NCBI RefSeq assembly: GCF_901482695.1
Contig: NZ_LR590484.1
Span: forward strand, 1,054,001-1,118,000
Direction: 5' to 3'
Source of the DNA: Sphingobacterium thalpophilum
Lineage (GTDB): Bacteria; Bacteroidota; Bacteroidia; Sphingobacteriales; Sphingobacteriaceae
DNA: 64,000 nucleotides
Part shown: in pieces, positions 34,608-45,332 of the stretch
Layout of the letters: each line of letters begins with the position of its first letter
Position numbering within the stretch: the first letter of the stretch is position 1
Notes under the pieces: model-generated
Seen by the model: only the letters and a program-made list of their open reading frames with translations
Told to the model about the DNA's origin: nothing
Database searches by the model: none
Position numbers and translations under genes: made by a program

Positions 34608-34638
34608 AAAGTTCGTTTTTATCCAAAACGGACTTTTT
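34608..34638 (+). terminator. Terminator after the outer-membrane protein gene
   Basis: AAAGTTCGTTTT (34608-34619) pairs with AAAACGGACTTT (34625-34636) with one G-T wobble, then a T-run. Confidence 0.8.
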
Positions 34639-34714
34639 GTTTTCACAAACTTTAGAACCGTTCTAAATTATTGCTTTTTCTTGTCAAAATGGTATCATAT
34701 TTAATAGCAAATAG

Positions 34715-34722
34715 TAGATTTG
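34715..34722 (+). promoter_or_regulatory. sdhCAB -7 promoter box
   Basis: TAGATTTG matches TAnnTTTG, 28 bp before the sdhC ATG. A -33 box at normal spacing is not seen. Confidence 0.4.
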
Positions 34723-34749
34723 CCTAATTAAAATTAAATTACAAGGATA

Positions 34750-35520
34750 ATGAGTAAATCAAAGCCAGTTTTCAGTTCTTCGATTGGGAAGAAGCTAATC
34801 ATGAGCTTAACAGGAATCTTTCTATGTTTATTCCTGGTTGTTCACTTGGTTGGTAACTTGCAATTATTTAAAGATGATGCGGGTCTAGCGTTCAACAAGT
34901 ACGCTTACTTTATGACTCACTTTACACCAATCAAAGTTGTTTCTTACTTATTGTATGCTTCGGTAATCATTCACGTCATCTATGCCATCACATTGACGAT
35001 GAAAAATAAAGCCGCTCGTCCTATTGGTTATGCTAAATATGACGGCCAAGCAAACAGTAAATGGAATTCACGCAACATGGGTATCTTGGGTACGGTCATT
35101 TTAGTATTCATAGCTACGCATATGTCCAATTTTTGGTGGAAGTTCCATAATGATCAAGTACCGTACATTGAATACCGCACTGATTTGGCAACTGGACAAA
35201 CAACAGCGAGAGAACTTCAAGCTTCTGAATTCCATGACTATCAGGAAACGGTAGAAAACAATGTTCAAATCGTAAAGGCAAGAGATTTGTACAAACAAGT
35301 AGACTTTGCTTTTCAAAATGTTGCATTGGTCGCTTTATATGTCATTGCGATGGCAGCGCTGGCATTCCACTTAATTCATGGTTTCCAATCCGCATTCCAG
35401 ACTTTGGGTTTCAATCACAGAAGATACATTGGAATTATCAGAGGGATCGGTGTTTGGGTATTTGGGGTTTTAATTCCAATAGGCTTTGCATTAATGCCAT
35501 TGTTTTTCTTCTTTAAATAA
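34750..35520 (+). CDS. sdhC: Succinate dehydrogenase cytochrome b subunit
   Basis: Membrane anchor of respiratory complex II, passing electrons to menaquinone. The 256-aa chain has five transmembrane helices (about 15-38, 60-82, 115-133, 190-215 and 228-250), the single-subunit B. subtilis/Wolinella-type anchor binding two hemes. Candidate heme ligands include H31 (VVHLVGN), H-bearing segments near 78 (IHVIYAITL), 122 (ATHMSNFWWKFH) and LIHGFQSAFQ. First gene of sdhCAB. Confidence 0.93.
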   Translation: MSKSKPVFSSSIGKKLIMSLTGIFLCLFLVVHLVGNLQLFKDDAGLAFNKYAYFMTHFTPIKVVSYLLYASVIIHVIYAITLTMKNKAARPIGYAKYDGQANSKWNSRNMGILGTVILVFIATHMSNFWWKFHNDQVPYIEYRTDLATGQTTARELQASEFHDYQETVENNVQIVKARDLYKQVDFAFQNVALVALYVIAMAALAFHLIHGFQSAFQTLGFNHRRYIGIIRGIGVWVFGVLIPIGFALMPLFFFFK

Positions 35521-35576
35521 TTCGGAATCTTTAAGATAAGGTTCAGGCCTTATCGATCAATATAAAATTAAGAGAT

Positions 35577-37511
35577 ATGTTAGATTCAAAAGTACCAGCG
35601 GGCCCATTGGCCCAAAAGTGGTCAAATCATAAATTTAATCTTAAATTGGTTAACCCTGCTAACAAACGTAAGTTTACGATTATCGTTGTTGGTACAGGTC
35701 TCGCAGGTGCGTCTGCAGCTGCATCGTTAGCCGAACTAGGATACAATGTAATTACATTCTGTTACCAGGATTCACCTCGTCGTGCCCACTCAATCGCGGC
35801 TCAAGGTGGTATTAATGCGGCGAAGAGTTATCAAAATGATGGTGACTCAGTGTTTCGTTTATTCTACGATACGATCAAAGGAGGTGATTACCGTTCACGT
35901 GAAGCAAACGTATATCGTTTGGCGGAAGTTTCGGTGAATATTATCGACCAATGCGTTGCGCAAGGTGTTCCATTTGCACGTGAATATGGCGGTCTATTGG
36001 ACAACCGTTCTTTTGGTGGTGCTCAAGTAAGCCGTACATTTTATGCGCGTGGTCAAACTGGACAACAGTTATTATTGGGAGCTTACTCTGCATTGAACCG
36101 TCAGATTAAAAAAGGTAAAGTCAAATCCTATACACGTCATGAGATGCTGGATTTGGTAGTGATTGACGGTCACGCTAAGGGAGTCGTTACACGTGACCTT
36201 GTATCCGGTAAAATTGAAACACATGCTGCGCATGCTGTATTGATGTGTACTGGTGGTTATGGCAACGTATTCTTCTTATCGACCAATGCCATGGGTTGTA
36301 ACGTGACTGCAGCTTGGAGAGCGCACAAACGCGGTGCTTATTTTGCAAATCCATGTTACACGCAGATCCACCCTACGTGTATCCCTGTCACTGGAGATCA
36401 CCAGTCGAAATTGACTTTGATGTCAGAATCTCTTCGTAATGATGGTCGTGTCTGGGTTCCTAAAACCCGTGAAATGGCGGAGAAATTACGTAAGGGGGAG
36501 ATCAAAGCCAATGATATCAAAGAAGAGGATAGAGATTACTTCCTGGAACGTAAATATCCTTCGTTCGGTAATTTGGTACCACGCGACGTTGCCTCACGTA
36601 ATGCCAAAGAAGCTGTTGATGACGGCCGCGGAGTAGGTAAAACTGGTTTTGCCGTTTTCTTGGATTTTAAAGAAGCGATCGGCCGCCTAGGTGAAGATGC
36701 TGTACGTGCAAAATATGGTAACTTATTTGACATGTACTACCAGATCACAGATGAAAATCCTTATAAAGAACCGATGCGTATCTACCCTGCTGTACATTAT
36801 ACAATGGGTGGTGTATGGGTTGATTACAATTTAATGACTACAATTCCGGGTCTTTATGCCCTAGGTGAATGTAACTTTTCGGATCACGGCGCTAACCGCT
36901 TAGGTGCATCTGCGTTGATGCAAGGGCTTGCTGATGGCTACTTCGTTATTCCTTACACAGTGGGGGACTACCTAGCTAAATTAGGTTCTTTCGCTCCAGT
37001 TGACCACAATCACCCAGCGTTTGAAGCTACACGGAAAGAAGTGGAAGACCGAATCAATAAGTTATTGTCGCTAAAAGGTACGCAAACAGTGGATGATATC
37101 CACAAAAAGCTAGGTCACATCATGTGGGAATATTGTGGAATGGCGCGTACTGCAGAAGGATTACAAAAAGCGCAAGGTTTGATCCAGGAGCTTAGAAAAG
37201 AATTCTGGACCAATGCTAGAGTTCTTGGTGAGAACGAAGAACTTAACCTTTCTTTAGAGAAAGCTGGCCGTGTAGCAGACTTCTTGGAATTGGGCGAATT
37301 AATGGTCGTCGACGCACTGCAACGTGCAGAGTCCTGCGGTGGTCACTTCCGCTTGGAAAGCCAAACTGAAGAAGGGGAAGCCAAACGTAACGATGAAGAA
37401 TTCGCTTATGTATCGGCTTGGGAATACAAGGGAGAAAATGTACCTGAGCAATTGCACAAGGAAGATCTTGTATTCGAAAACGTTCAGTTAACACAAAGAA
37501 GTTATAAATAA
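35577..37511 (+). CDS. sdhA: Succinate dehydrogenase flavoprotein subunit
   Basis: Oxidises succinate to fumarate with covalently bound FAD at the cytosolic face. 644 aa, the length of the menaquinone-linked type. Features: [20 protein letters not shown] (FAD Rossmann), the flavinylated His in [14 protein letters not shown] near 72, [10 protein letters not shown] and the active-site Arg segment. It follows sdhC by 56 bp and precedes sdhB by 15 bp. Confidence 0.97.
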   Translation: MLDSKVPAGPLAQKWSNHKFNLKLVNPANKRKFTIIVVGTGLAGASAAASLAELGYNVITFCYQDSPRRAHSIAAQGGINAAKSYQNDGDSVFRLFYDTIKGGDYRSREANVYRLAEVSVNIIDQCVAQGVPFAREYGGLLDNRSFGGAQVSRTFYARGQTGQQLLLGAYSALNRQIKKGKVKSYTRHEMLDLVVIDGHAKGVVTRDLVSGKIETHAAHAVLMCTGGYGNVFFLSTNAMGCNVTAAWRAHKRGAYFANPCYTQIHPTCIPVTGDHQSKLTLMSESLRNDGRVWVPKTREMAEKLRKGEIKANDIKEEDRDYFLERKYPSFGNLVPRDVASRNAKEAVDDGRGVGKTGFAVFLDFKEAIGRLGEDAVRAKYGNLFDMYYQITDENPYKEPMRIYPAVHYTMGGVWVDYNLMTTIPGLYALGECNFSDHGANRLGASALMQGLADGYFVIPYTVGDYLAKLGSFAPVDHNHPAFEATRKEVEDRINKLLSLKGTQTVDDIHKKLGHIMWEYCGMARTAEGLQKAQGLIQELRKEFWTNARVLGENEELNLSLEKAGRVADFLELGELMVVDALQRAESCGGHFRLESQTEEGEAKRNDEEFAYVSAWEYKGENVPEQLHKEDLVFENVQLTQRSYK

Positions 37512-37526
37512 GAAAGAAATATTATC

Positions 37527-38300
37527 ATGGCACAACATATGAATTTAACGCTGAAAGTTTGGCGTCAAAAAAATGATAAAGAGAGAGGTCAATTTGTGAC
37601 TTATCAGGCAAACGATATCGCTGATGATATGTCTTTCTTAGAGATGCTTGATATTGTGAATGAAGAATTGACACGTAAAGGCGAAGATCCGATATACTTT
37701 GACCACGATTGCCGTGAAGGTATTTGTGGTATGTGTTCACTCGTGATCAACGGTCGCCCGCACGGTCCTAAACAAGGTACTACAACCTGCCAGTTGCATA
37801 TGCGCAGTTTCCACGATGGACAGACGATCGTGATTGAGCCTTGGAGAGCAGCAGCGTTTCCAGTGCTAAAAGATCTTGCTGTAGACCGTACAGCTTTCGA
37901 CCGCATCCAGCAGGCAGGTGGATATATCAATATAAATACGGGAGGTGTTCCTGATGCCAACACTATTCCTATTCCGAAACGTATTGCCGACGAAGCATTT
38001 GAATCGGCTACTTGTATCGGTTGCGGTGCTTGTGTGGCAGCCTGTAAAAACGCTTCAGCGATGTTGTTTGTATCTGCGAAAGTATCACAGTTCGCTCTTT
38101 TACCGCAAGGCCAAACTGAGCGCTACGAACGTGCCCAGGCTATGGTAGACCAAATGGATGCAGAGGGCTTTGGTAACTGTACCAATACTGGTGCCTGCGA
38201 GGCTGAATGTCCTGTAGGTATCAAGCTGACAAATATTGCTCGTCTTAACCGTGAATATTTGACGGCTAAAATCTTCAGACAAGAAGAACCTCACGCCTAG
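37527..38300 (+). CDS. sdhB: Succinate dehydrogenase iron-sulfur subunit
   Basis: Relays electrons from SdhA to SdhC. 257 aa. [2Fe-2S] ligands are in [11 protein letters not shown] plus the Cys of GTTTC; [4Fe-4S] in [11 protein letters not shown]; the [3Fe-4S] region in [15 protein letters not shown]. The variant [11 protein letters not shown] and the Cys count fit class B menaquinone-linked enzymes. Last gene of the operon; a strong terminator follows. Confidence 0.97.
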   Translation: MAQHMNLTLKVWRQKNDKERGQFVTYQANDIADDMSFLEMLDIVNEELTRKGEDPIYFDHDCREGICGMCSLVINGRPHGPKQGTTTCQLHMRSFHDGQTIVIEPWRAAAFPVLKDLAVDRTAFDRIQQAGGYININTGGVPDANTIPIPKRIADEAFESATCIGCGACVAACKNASAMLFVSAKVSQFALLPQGQTERYERAQAMVDQMDAEGFGNCTNTGACEAECPVGIKLTNIARLNREYLTAKIFRQEEPHA

Positions 38301-38320
38301 GCGCTACAATAAAATAATAT

Positions 38321-38358
38321 AAAAGTCCTTGCCCTAAGAAAGCAAGGACTTTTTTTTA
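38321..38358 (+). terminator. sdhCAB terminator
   Basis: AAAAGTCCTTGC (38321-38332) pairs with GCAAGGACTTTT (38342-38353) around 9 nt, followed by T-run to 38357. Confidence 0.9.
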
Positions 38359-38360
38359 TA

Positions 38361-38376
38361 TTTACAATAATGTAAA
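38361..38376. promoter_or_regulatory. Palindrome at the sensor kinase start
   Basis: TTTACA-ATAA-TGTAAA, a perfect 6-bp inverted repeat, ends at the base before the first possible start codon (TTG 38377). A TATATTTA -7-like box (38357-38364) overlaps it, so it could be an operator. Confidence 0.3.
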
Positions 38377-41300
38377 TTGACTAACGTGAATTCTGGTATA
38401 AAAATTCGTTTACTTCTACTCATTTTAACGCTTTGCTTTATCGGGACAGCGATAACCATCAAAGAATCTGTCACTAATAAAGAAATACTGGACATTGACA
38501 CCAAATCGCTCAATGATCACATTGCCGAACAGGAGAAAAAAGTCGACAAAATATTCAATGATTCCCTGCTTCTCAAAACATTCAAGAACTACGATCAGTA
38601 TCCGATAGCCGTTTATCAAGCTTTTGAAAAGTACAAGAATCAGGATAAGATATTTCTTTTCCTTTTTAAGAACCATGAGCCTAAGATGTGGAGTACCCAT
38701 TTATTTGTACCGATCACAGATCAGGGCTTCCTGGAAAAATCGCATTTTACGCAGGACGACAACCGCTCTTATGTGGTCCGTAAAAAGACCATCGGCAATA
38801 TAAGCATCCTCGCATATATCCTTGTTAAGGGCTATACAAACAATAATAATCCTTATCTAAACTCGTCTCTCCGGAGAAACTTCTTTGAGACCAGGAATAT
38901 CGATATTGCTTCTTACACCGATACGGTGGCGATTAAAAATATTTATAGTAGCGAAGGCTCCTATCTCTTCTCGGTGAAACTCAAGGAAGGTGAGCATGAA
39001 AACGCATATACCATTTTACAGTTCTTTTGCTGGCTTATGGGTTGGATTGCACTGCTAATTTTCTTTAACAGCCTTTGCTTGCATATGGCTAAGACCGGAA
39101 AGCCCTGGTATGGCACCTTGCTTCTCGCCCTAGTTTTTATTTTGGTAAAAGTTGCAGACCTCGAATGGAATCTACTGTCAGAGAATGCCACATTTGCAAT
39201 CTTTGATTCCCGCAATTACGCCTATAACAGTCTCTTTCCAAACATCTGGTCTGTCCTTTCCACGACCATTTTGCTTCTCTGGCTTGTCCTATTCATTTAT
39301 TCGATCCGAAAGGAACTAAGTTTTGACAAAATCAGAAATATCCGGCTCTTTAAACTTCCGATAGCCGTCACATTTATATTAAGTATATATCTGGCCTTTG
39401 CTCTTTTATATGATATCGCCGGTACGCTGGTCACACATTCCAACAATATCTATTTTGATTTTACCAAACTTGTCGACCTTCATTTTTTGAGCTGGGTAGA
39501 CCTGGGTATCGTCGGATTGGCAATTCTGGCGCTTAATATCTATATTGACCTTGTCCTATTCTTCCTGAAGAAACTGGAACTGAAGCCTACGCAACTGCTA
39601 AATATACAGTTAGCCTGTGTCATTTTTGTCATTTTGCTTATATCGATCTACATTGAGAAAAATAGCCTGGTCAATCTCCTGTTGGCCGTGATCATTCTGG
39701 TAAAGTCCTTCGGCGAAAAATATTTTGATCGTCATATCTTGACAAATTATATCGCTGTTCTTATTCTATGGGCAGTAATAAGTGCCATTACACACGCCCG
39801 CTATTATCAGGAGCGCGATCTCATCGATATGAAAATTCTGCTCAGCAATCTTCAGTCAGAGGATGATGTGAATGCTGTTTCACTATTTTCAGATATTGAG
39901 AGCGGCATCGCTAACGATAAAGAACTGAAGCATTTATTTAATATTAGTCTGCCGCATCCGAATACAGAAGCTATCAATGACTTTATTAAGAAAAAGTACT
40001 TTAGCGGCTACCTTTCCAAATATGAGTTCAAGGCCTATTATTATGATCAGAATAATATCCCGTTAAATCCCTACAGCCAAAATCGCATCAATGAATATCG
40101 CGAGAAAGTGATCAATAAATCCATAAAGGTCACGCAGAATTTCTATCGGGCGAGTGCCGAGCTGGGGACGCATGAATATTTCTCGATAATTCCCCTTGTG
40201 ATCGATTCGGACATAACCGTTAATATCATTATTAATCTCTCCAATAAGGATTTTAGTTATACCGTGCCCTATCCTGAAATCCTGACGGATATGCGCATCA
40301 ACAACTCGCAATACTATAATAAAGGCGACTATTCGATCGCATTGTATAAAGGTGGCTCACTGGTGACCCAATTTGGAAAATATACCTATGAGAACAATCT
40401 CAGAGGGCTACAGGGGGCGCCTGGACAATACATTACCGTGCTTGACAGAGACGCATACCTACATATGGCATATATTGCCAACAAATTTTCCACTTACGTT
40501 ATCAGCAAACAGAAACCTTCTTTTTGGGACTACGTCGCCACTACATCCTTCCTCTTTCTCGTATTTTTTATGGTATTTGTGATTTTCCATTTCATAAAGT
40601 CCTTCTACATTTTTCTGAAAAACACAAAGCTTACCTTCCGTAACCTAAAATATCAATTTTACAAAATCGTCAATAAGATTCAGTATTCAACACGTATACA
40701 GACCTCCATCATTTCGTCCGTTATACTGGCCATCCTGATATCTGCAGTAATTTCGTATATCAGTATTAATAAACAACTTTATAACAACAACAGAAATAGC
40801 AAGGAGCGCTTTATCATTGAGCTCGGCAAACGTATGGAAAATATGTTGACGGATACTGACGATGCCTCTAATGAAACGCAGCTCATCAGCATTTTAAAAA
40901 CCCTATCCGAGACCGTATCCAAAGATTTTAACCTGTATTCGAAGTCTGGAAGACTACTCTATAGCTCTCAGCGCCGGATCTACGATCTAGAGCTTTTTTC
41001 GACATTCATCAATCCGGCAGCTCTCAAAAATCTGTCGATATTAAAGAAATCCGAGACCATCGAGGATGAAGGAATTGGGACCTTCCAGTTTGAAACGAGT
41101 TATGCGACTATCCGAGACAAAAATTACAATACGTTGGCTTATATCGGTATCCCTAATTTTTCCTTGCAGAAGGAAGAAAATATTAATAAAAATCTACTTT
41201 TAAACACCATAGTCAACATTTATTCCTTGATAATCATTGGATTTGGTTTCTATGCCACATTCGTGGCCAATAGTGTGACTAATCCGCTCAGCATCATCAG

Positions 41301-42132
41301 TAAGAAGATCTCACAGCTGCGACTCGGTCAGCCCAATGAGCCACTATTCTGGCAGCGAAATGATGAGATCGGAACTCTGATCAAAGAGTATAATCTCATG
41401 ATCATAAAATTGGAGGACTATGCCAATAAAATAAAAGATACGGAACGTGAATCGACCTGGCGTGAAATGGCGCAACAGATCGCACACGAGATCAAGAATC
41501 CATTGACACCGATGAAATTAGGCATTCAACAGCTCCGCAGGTCGTATAAGGATAATGATCCTAAATTTCCTGACCGTTTTAATAAGTTCTCTACCTCATT
41601 TATTGAACAAATCGACGCACTTACACAGATTGCATCCGAATTTTCGCATTTTGCTAAATTTCCAACTACCGTAACGGAAAACATCAATATTGTGGAGAAA
41701 ATCTCCCAATCCATCTCTTTGTACAATAATACGCCAAACGTAAGTATCCGGTTAATCAACAACGCAGATCAAAAAACCTTAATTGTTAAAGCAGATGGTA
41801 ATGAATTGTTACGTACGTTCAATAATTTAATCAAAAATGCCATCGAAGGTGGATATGGCCGGAAAAACATGAAAATAGAGATCTCCATCGAACGTTATTC
41901 GGACAAGTTTGTAAAAATCGACGTGCGGGACAACGGTTACGGCATCCCCGAAGCCATGAAGGACAAGATATTCCAAATCAACTTTACGACAAAAAGTTCG
42001 GGCAACGGCTTGGGTTTGGTGTTGGTAAAAAAAACAATAGAAGCATGTAATGGCCAAATATTCTTTGAATCGGCGGAAGGTGAAGGCACCACATTTCATA
42101 TCTTATTGCCCTTGCAGCAGATCGAGTCCTAA
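38377..42132 (+). CDS. Large NtrY-like transmembrane sensor histidine kinase
   Basis: A 1251-aa membrane kinase. N-terminal helix (about 8-28), a periplasmic segment, a block of seven or eight helices (~215-470), a second soluble stretch of ~250 aa, two helices near 710-790, a third sensing segment and a last helix near 945-970. Then HAMP (SNEPLF region, ~970-1020), HisKA with H1037 (QQIAHEIKNPLTPMK) and HATPase (NLIKNAIEGGYG, DNGYGIPEAMKDKIF, GNGLGLVLVK). The H-box resembles NtrY-type kinases. No response regulator is next to it. Start is TTG 38377 or GTG 38386. Confidence 0.88.
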   Translation: MTNVNSGIKIRLLLLILTLCFIGTAITIKESVTNKEILDIDTKSLNDHIAEQEKKVDKIFNDSLLLKTFKNYDQYPIAVYQAFEKYKNQDKIFLFLFKNHEPKMWSTHLFVPITDQGFLEKSHFTQDDNRSYVVRKKTIGNISILAYILVKGYTNNNNPYLNSSLRRNFFETRNIDIASYTDTVAIKNIYSSEGSYLFSVKLKEGEHENAYTILQFFCWLMGWIALLIFFNSLCLHMAKTGKPWYGTLLLALVFILVKVADLEWNLLSENATFAIFDSRNYAYNSLFPNIWSVLSTTILLLWLVLFIYSIRKELSFDKIRNIRLFKLPIAVTFILSIYLAFALLYDIAGTLVTHSNNIYFDFTKLVDLHFLSWVDLGIVGLAILALNIYIDLVLFFLKKLELKPTQLLNIQLACVIFVILLISIYIEKNSLVNLLLAVIILVKSFGEKYFDRHILTNYIAVLILWAVISAITHARYYQERDLIDMKILLSNLQSEDDVNAVSLFSDIESGIANDKELKHLFNISLPHPNTEAINDFIKKKYFSGYLSKYEFKAYYYDQNNIPLNPYSQNRINEYREKVINKSIKVTQNFYRASAELGTHEYFSIIPLVIDSDITVNIIINLSNKDFSYTVPYPEILTDMRINNSQYYNKGDYSIALYKGGSLVTQFGKYTYENNLRGLQGAPGQYITVLDRDAYLHMAYIANKFSTYVISKQKPSFWDYVATTSFLFLVFFMVFVIFHFIKSFYIFLKNTKLTFRNLKYQFYKIVNKIQYSTRIQTSIISSVILAILISAVISYISINKQLYNNNRNSKERFIIELGKRMENMLTDTDDASNETQLISILKTLSETVSKDFNLYSKSGRLLYSSQRRIYDLELFSTFINPAALKNLSILKKSETIEDEGIGTFQFETSYATIRDKNYNTLAYIGIPNFSLQKEENINKNLLLNTIVNIYSLIIIGFGFYATFVANSVTNPLSIISKKISQLRLGQPNEPLFWQRNDEIGTLIKEYNLMIIKLEDYANKIKDTERESTWREMAQQIAHEIKNPLTPMKLGIQQLRRSYKDNDPKFPDRFNKFSTSFIEQIDALTQIASEFSHFAKFPTTVTENINIVEKISQSISLYNNTPNVSIRLINNADQKTLIVKADGNELLRTFNNLIKNAIEGGYGRKNMKIEISIERYSDKFVKIDVRDNGYGIPEAMKDKIFQINFTTKSSGNGLGLVLVKKTIEACNGQIFFESAEGEGTTFHILLPLQQIES

Positions 42133-42183
42133 TGAAGCATGGAACGCTGGAGTCTGAAGCTCGGGGGATATTGACCAAATGAA

Positions 42184-42216
42184 AACGGGTTAGATCCCTA
42201 ATGCATCTAACCCGTT
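42184..42216. terminator. Hairpin after the sensor kinase
   Basis: AACGGGTTAGAT (42184-42195) pairs with ATCTAACCCGTT (42205-42216) around 9 nt. The following sequence is AT-rich without a long T-run. Confidence 0.65.
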
Positions 42217-42287
42217 ATATTTATTGCTGTTGAATGCAGCACATATATACATCTATTTCTTTCGCCATCGACTAACAATAATTAGTC

Positions 42288-43214
42288 CTAACGCAATACA
42301 ATGGTTGATCTTCCCATGATCGCATTGTCTTCATAAAGAAGTACTGTATAAGCTCCTTTTGAAAAGCCATTTTCGGCAGCCCAATAGACGATATACTCTT
42401 CTCCTTTGTTCGTGAACATAATGTTGTGTTTAAAGGTATACTGCAACTTTTCGCCATGTACAAAGAAAATGTTGTCACCTTGCACAACCAGATTACCTTG
42501 CGGATCTATAATCCGTACAAAAATATCCCGCTCACCGGTTTTGGCCAACGCATTATCGGCAATAGTAAAATTGACTTTCAATTTATCTACCCGTTTGGCG
42601 CGTTCTTCGACCGATTCTTTCCCATTTCTTTTAACAGCCAGACCGTTAATACTTATACTGGAGACTTTCAGGGCAGACGCTGTCGCCACTTTCTCCTTTA
42701 ATTCGGAGTTACTGTTCACCAATGACGTAATCTGTTTCTCCTTTTCAACAACAGATTCGCTAAGATTGGAATTTTGCTTTGACAATATCTGGTTTTCCTG
42801 AATCAACCGCTGTACATTGATGCGATAGCTATCCACCTGCTTTTTTAGCCGGTTGATTTTTTGTTGCGCATCATCAATTTCTCTAGCCGTGATGCTTTGA
42901 TTTTCCAATTTTTTTCGCAAAATTGCAATTTCAGCTCTCGAATCTTCCTTTTGTAGCGTCATCTCCGGTGTAAGCTGTACATTTTCGACGTCAATCTTAT
43001 CCAATTCCGCTTCGATCCGATCAATCTGAACTTGGAGATTTTCTTTCTCCACAGTCAATGCATACACTTTCTCACCATTTGTCTTAAATTTGACATAAAA
43101 ATATATATTGGTGGCAAGTAACGCTGCTATTGCAATTATAAAGAAATAAATCTTAGAAGAATCCTTCTTTTTTTCCTCTTCCTGTTTACTCGAAACAACC
43201 TCTGAATTCATCAT
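42288..43214 (-). CDS. Membrane-anchored coiled-coil protein
   Basis: A 308-aa protein: short cytosolic start, one transmembrane helix (about 22-42, IYFFIIAIAALLATNIYFYV), a long coiled coil (about 55-190, heptad-like with many K/E/Q/L) and a C-terminal beta domain (about 195-308, VKRNGKESVEERAKRVDKLK ... YTVLLYEDNAIMG) that would be periplasmic. The beta domain resembles those of Bacteroidota cell-division or gliding-type scaffold proteins only loosely. No family is assigned. Convergent with the sensor kinase. Confidence 0.7.
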   Translation of the reverse strand: MMNSEVVSSKQEEEKKKDSSKIYFFIIAIAALLATNIYFYVKFKTNGEKVYALTVEKENLQVQIDRIEAELDKIDVENVQLTPEMTLQKEDSRAEIAILRKKLENQSITAREIDDAQQKINRLKKQVDSYRINVQRLIQENQILSKQNSNLSESVVEKEKQITSLVNSNSELKEKVATASALKVSSISINGLAVKRNGKESVEERAKRVDKLKVNFTIADNALAKTGERDIFVRIIDPQGNLVVQGDNIFFVHGEKLQYTFKHNIMFTNKGEEYIVYWAAENGFSKGAYTVLLYEDNAIMGRSTIVLR

Positions 43215-43313
43215 AATAGCCTGTCATATTCATAGTAGATGTTTTTTCATCATTTCTATTAAATGTTTAAACAAAAATTATTCCAGTTTTATTTTTCCTT
43301 TATCCAAGGAGAC

Positions 43314-44465
43314 TTATTCGAAGTAGTTTAGGGTCTGAAAACCACCTTGTTTGAGGTATTCCTCTTTACGCATCAGGTGTAGATCCGATTGTACCATATC
43401 TGTTACCAATGACTGGAGGTCATATTTTGGTTTCCAGCCCAATTTTGTATTGGCTTTAGTGGGATCGCCAATTAACAAGTCAACTTCAGTCGGCCTAAAA
43501 TAAGCAGGATCAACTTTAACAACGGTCTGACCAAACTTGATCAGGGACTTATCAATATTTAAAGCGGCGAGACGTTCTTCATCCACATCGATGATAACGC
43601 CCTTTTCCTGTTCACCCTTACCACTGAATTCTACTTCCATCCCCAGTTCAGCAAATGCCATACGGACAAAGTCCCGAACGGTGGTCGTCACGCCGGTAGC
43701 AATAACAAAGTCTTCCGGCTTTTCCTGCTGAAGGATAAGCCACATCGCTTCTACGTAATCTTTGGCATGTCCCCAATCCCGCTGCGCGGAAAGATTTCCC
43801 AAGTAAAGCTTGTCCTGCAAGCCCAATGCTATCTTAGCCACAGCACGTGTAATTTTGCGGGTTACAAACGTTTCTCCTCTGACAGGGCTTTCATGATTGA
43901 ACAGGATACCGTTACATGCATACATATTATACGCCTCACGATAGTTTACGGTAATCCAATAAGCATACATCTTGGCGACGGCGTAGGGGCTCCGGGGATA
44001 AAACGGCGTTGTTTCACTTTGTGGAACCGCCTGTACCAGTCCATATAATTCGGAAGTGGATGCTTGATAGATTCGGGTCTTTTCAACCAATCCCAGCAGA
44101 CGGACAGCCTCTAATATGCGTAACGTACCAATGCCATCGGCATTAGCTGTATATTCAGGAGTATCAAAACTAACTTTAACGTGAGATTGTGCGGCCAGAT
44201 TATAAATTTCGTCGGGTTGTGTTTCCTGGATAATGCGGATCAAGTTGGTCGAATCGGTCAAATCACCAAAATGCAAGGTAAAATTTCTATTGTCAAGATG
44301 AGGATCCTGATAAAGATGATCGATACGATCCGTATTAAACAAGGAGCTTCTCCGTTTTAGGCCATGCACCTTATACCCTTTTTTCAGTAAGAATTCAGCC
44401 AAATAGGCGCCATCCTGACCTGTTATACCTGTTATTAATGCAGTTTTCGTGTTTTGTTCAGCCAT
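43314..44465 (-). CDS. gmd: GDP-mannose 4,6-dehydratase
   Basis: Makes GDP-4-keto-6-deoxy-D-mannose, precursor of GDP-fucose, GDP-rhamnose or GDP-perosamine for surface glycans. The 383-aa SDR starts with [15 protein letters not shown] (NADP loop, near residue 13), has the STSELYG catalytic stretch near 134 and YxxxK in [12 protein letters not shown] near 160. [15 protein letters not shown] is family-specific. It stands alone; no fcl (GDP-fucose synthase) is adjacent. Confidence 0.96.
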   Translation of the reverse strand: MAEQNTKTALITGITGQDGAYLAEFLLKKGYKVHGLKRRSSLFNTDRIDHLYQDPHLDNRNFTLHFGDLTDSTNLIRIIQETQPDEIYNLAAQSHVKVSFDTPEYTANADGIGTLRILEAVRLLGLVEKTRIYQASTSELYGLVQAVPQSETTPFYPRSPYAVAKMYAYWITVNYREAYNMYACNGILFNHESPVRGETFVTRKITRAVAKIALGLQDKLYLGNLSAQRDWGHAKDYVEAMWLILQQEKPEDFVIATGVTTTVRDFVRMAFAELGMEVEFSGKGEQEKGVIIDVDEERLAALNIDKSLIKFGQTVVKVDPAYFRPTEVDLLIGDPTKANTKLGWKPKYDLQSLVTDMVQSDLHLMRKEEYLKQGGFQTLNYFE

Positions 44466-44673
44466 ATTTCTCTCTTATTAGTCCGATCTCCTTGTTCCTT
44501 TGACATACTACATGTTTAGCCTCTTCTGTTGCCTAAAAGCGCTGGTAGAATTCATTGCCAGACCAGCACCGAAGTTATCATGAACAGTTTCTTTTACTGT
44601 TTTCTAAAACTCACAGCCCATTGCATAGATCCGGAAGATTTCGGAATGTAAAAGTATTAAATTTTAAACAAAA

Positions 44674-44699
44674 AAAGCCATAGGAATTCCTATAGCTTT
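44674..44699 (-). terminator. Terminator of the 183-aa lipoprotein gene
   Basis: AAAGCCATAGG/CCTATAGCTTT, 11-bp arms with one mismatch (44674-44684, 44689-44699), and A6 on the left, which reads as T6 on the minus strand directly after the stem. Confidence 0.7.
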
Positions 44700-44726
44700 C
44701 TGTTATTGTTGGGTTTTATTATTGAC

Positions 44727-45278
44727 TTAGTTTACTCGGGAGAAATTAAACACCAAATACGCTTCTCCGTTTGCAACTGTCAGGGGCATTTTCATGACTA
44801 ATTTGTTACCGTCAGAATATGAGAGATCCATACGATAACCAGTAGTCACATTTTTAGCTTTATCACCTGCGTAGATTTTTTTAAACTGAAACTGTGGCTC
44901 ACCCAGGCCTTTGCCCGGATTATAAATTGACCAAAAGATCTCACGGGAAGCACCGGGTGCACATAATGTTCCTTGGGCGTTGAACGTAATCGACCCTTTT
45001 CCATTACCTATGAAATTCCATGTGCTCCCTACAAAACATTCTGCAGGAGCCTCCTCAAATACACTTTTAATAGTAAAGGTAGATGGTAAGTTTTCTCTAT
45101 CGATTGAATTCAGTGTCCAAGTTCCTTTAACGGCGGACTTCCATTCCGAAGCACTTGGTCCCGAAGACACACTGGTATTGGAAACATTTCCAGATGATGT
45201 ACCTTGCTTTTGTGCACCACAAGAGAATAAGGTCACCGTAGCAAAAATAGTTGCTAATGATAAAACTAATCGATTCAT
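44727..45278 (-). CDS. Lipocalin-like lipoprotein
   Basis: A 183-aa lipoprotein. I place the start at ATG 45278, giving a lipoprotein signal (MNRLVLSLATIFATVTLFSC, lipid on C20); a 70-residue upstream in-frame extension looks non-coding. After a Ser/Gly linker the body starts KGTWTLNSIDRENLP, typical of small lipocalin-fold proteins of Bacteroidota, and contains the Cys-rich stretch ECFVGSTWNFIGNGKGSI plus GTLCAPG (possible disulfide). The ligand is unknown. Confidence 0.75.
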   Translation of the reverse strand: MNRLVLSLATIFATVTLFSCGAQKQGTSSGNVSNTSVSSGPSASEWKSAVKGTWTLNSIDRENLPSTFTIKSVFEEAPAECFVGSTWNFIGNGKGSITFNAQGTLCAPGASREIFWSIYNPGKGLGEPQFQFKKIYAGDKAKNVTTGYRMDLSYSDGNKLVMKMPLTVANGEAYLVFNFSRVN

Positions 45279-45303
45279 ATCTATAAATTTTAATTTCAAA
45301 TTG

Positions 45304-45311
45304 TATTTTTG
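45304..45311 (+). promoter_or_regulatory. -7 promoter box of the 110-aa membrane gene
   Basis: TATTTTTG fits TAnnTTTG, 21 bp before the ATG. No -33 box at 19 nt. Confidence 0.35.
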
Positions 45312-45332
45312 GAGTAAATAAGTCCACAAATC

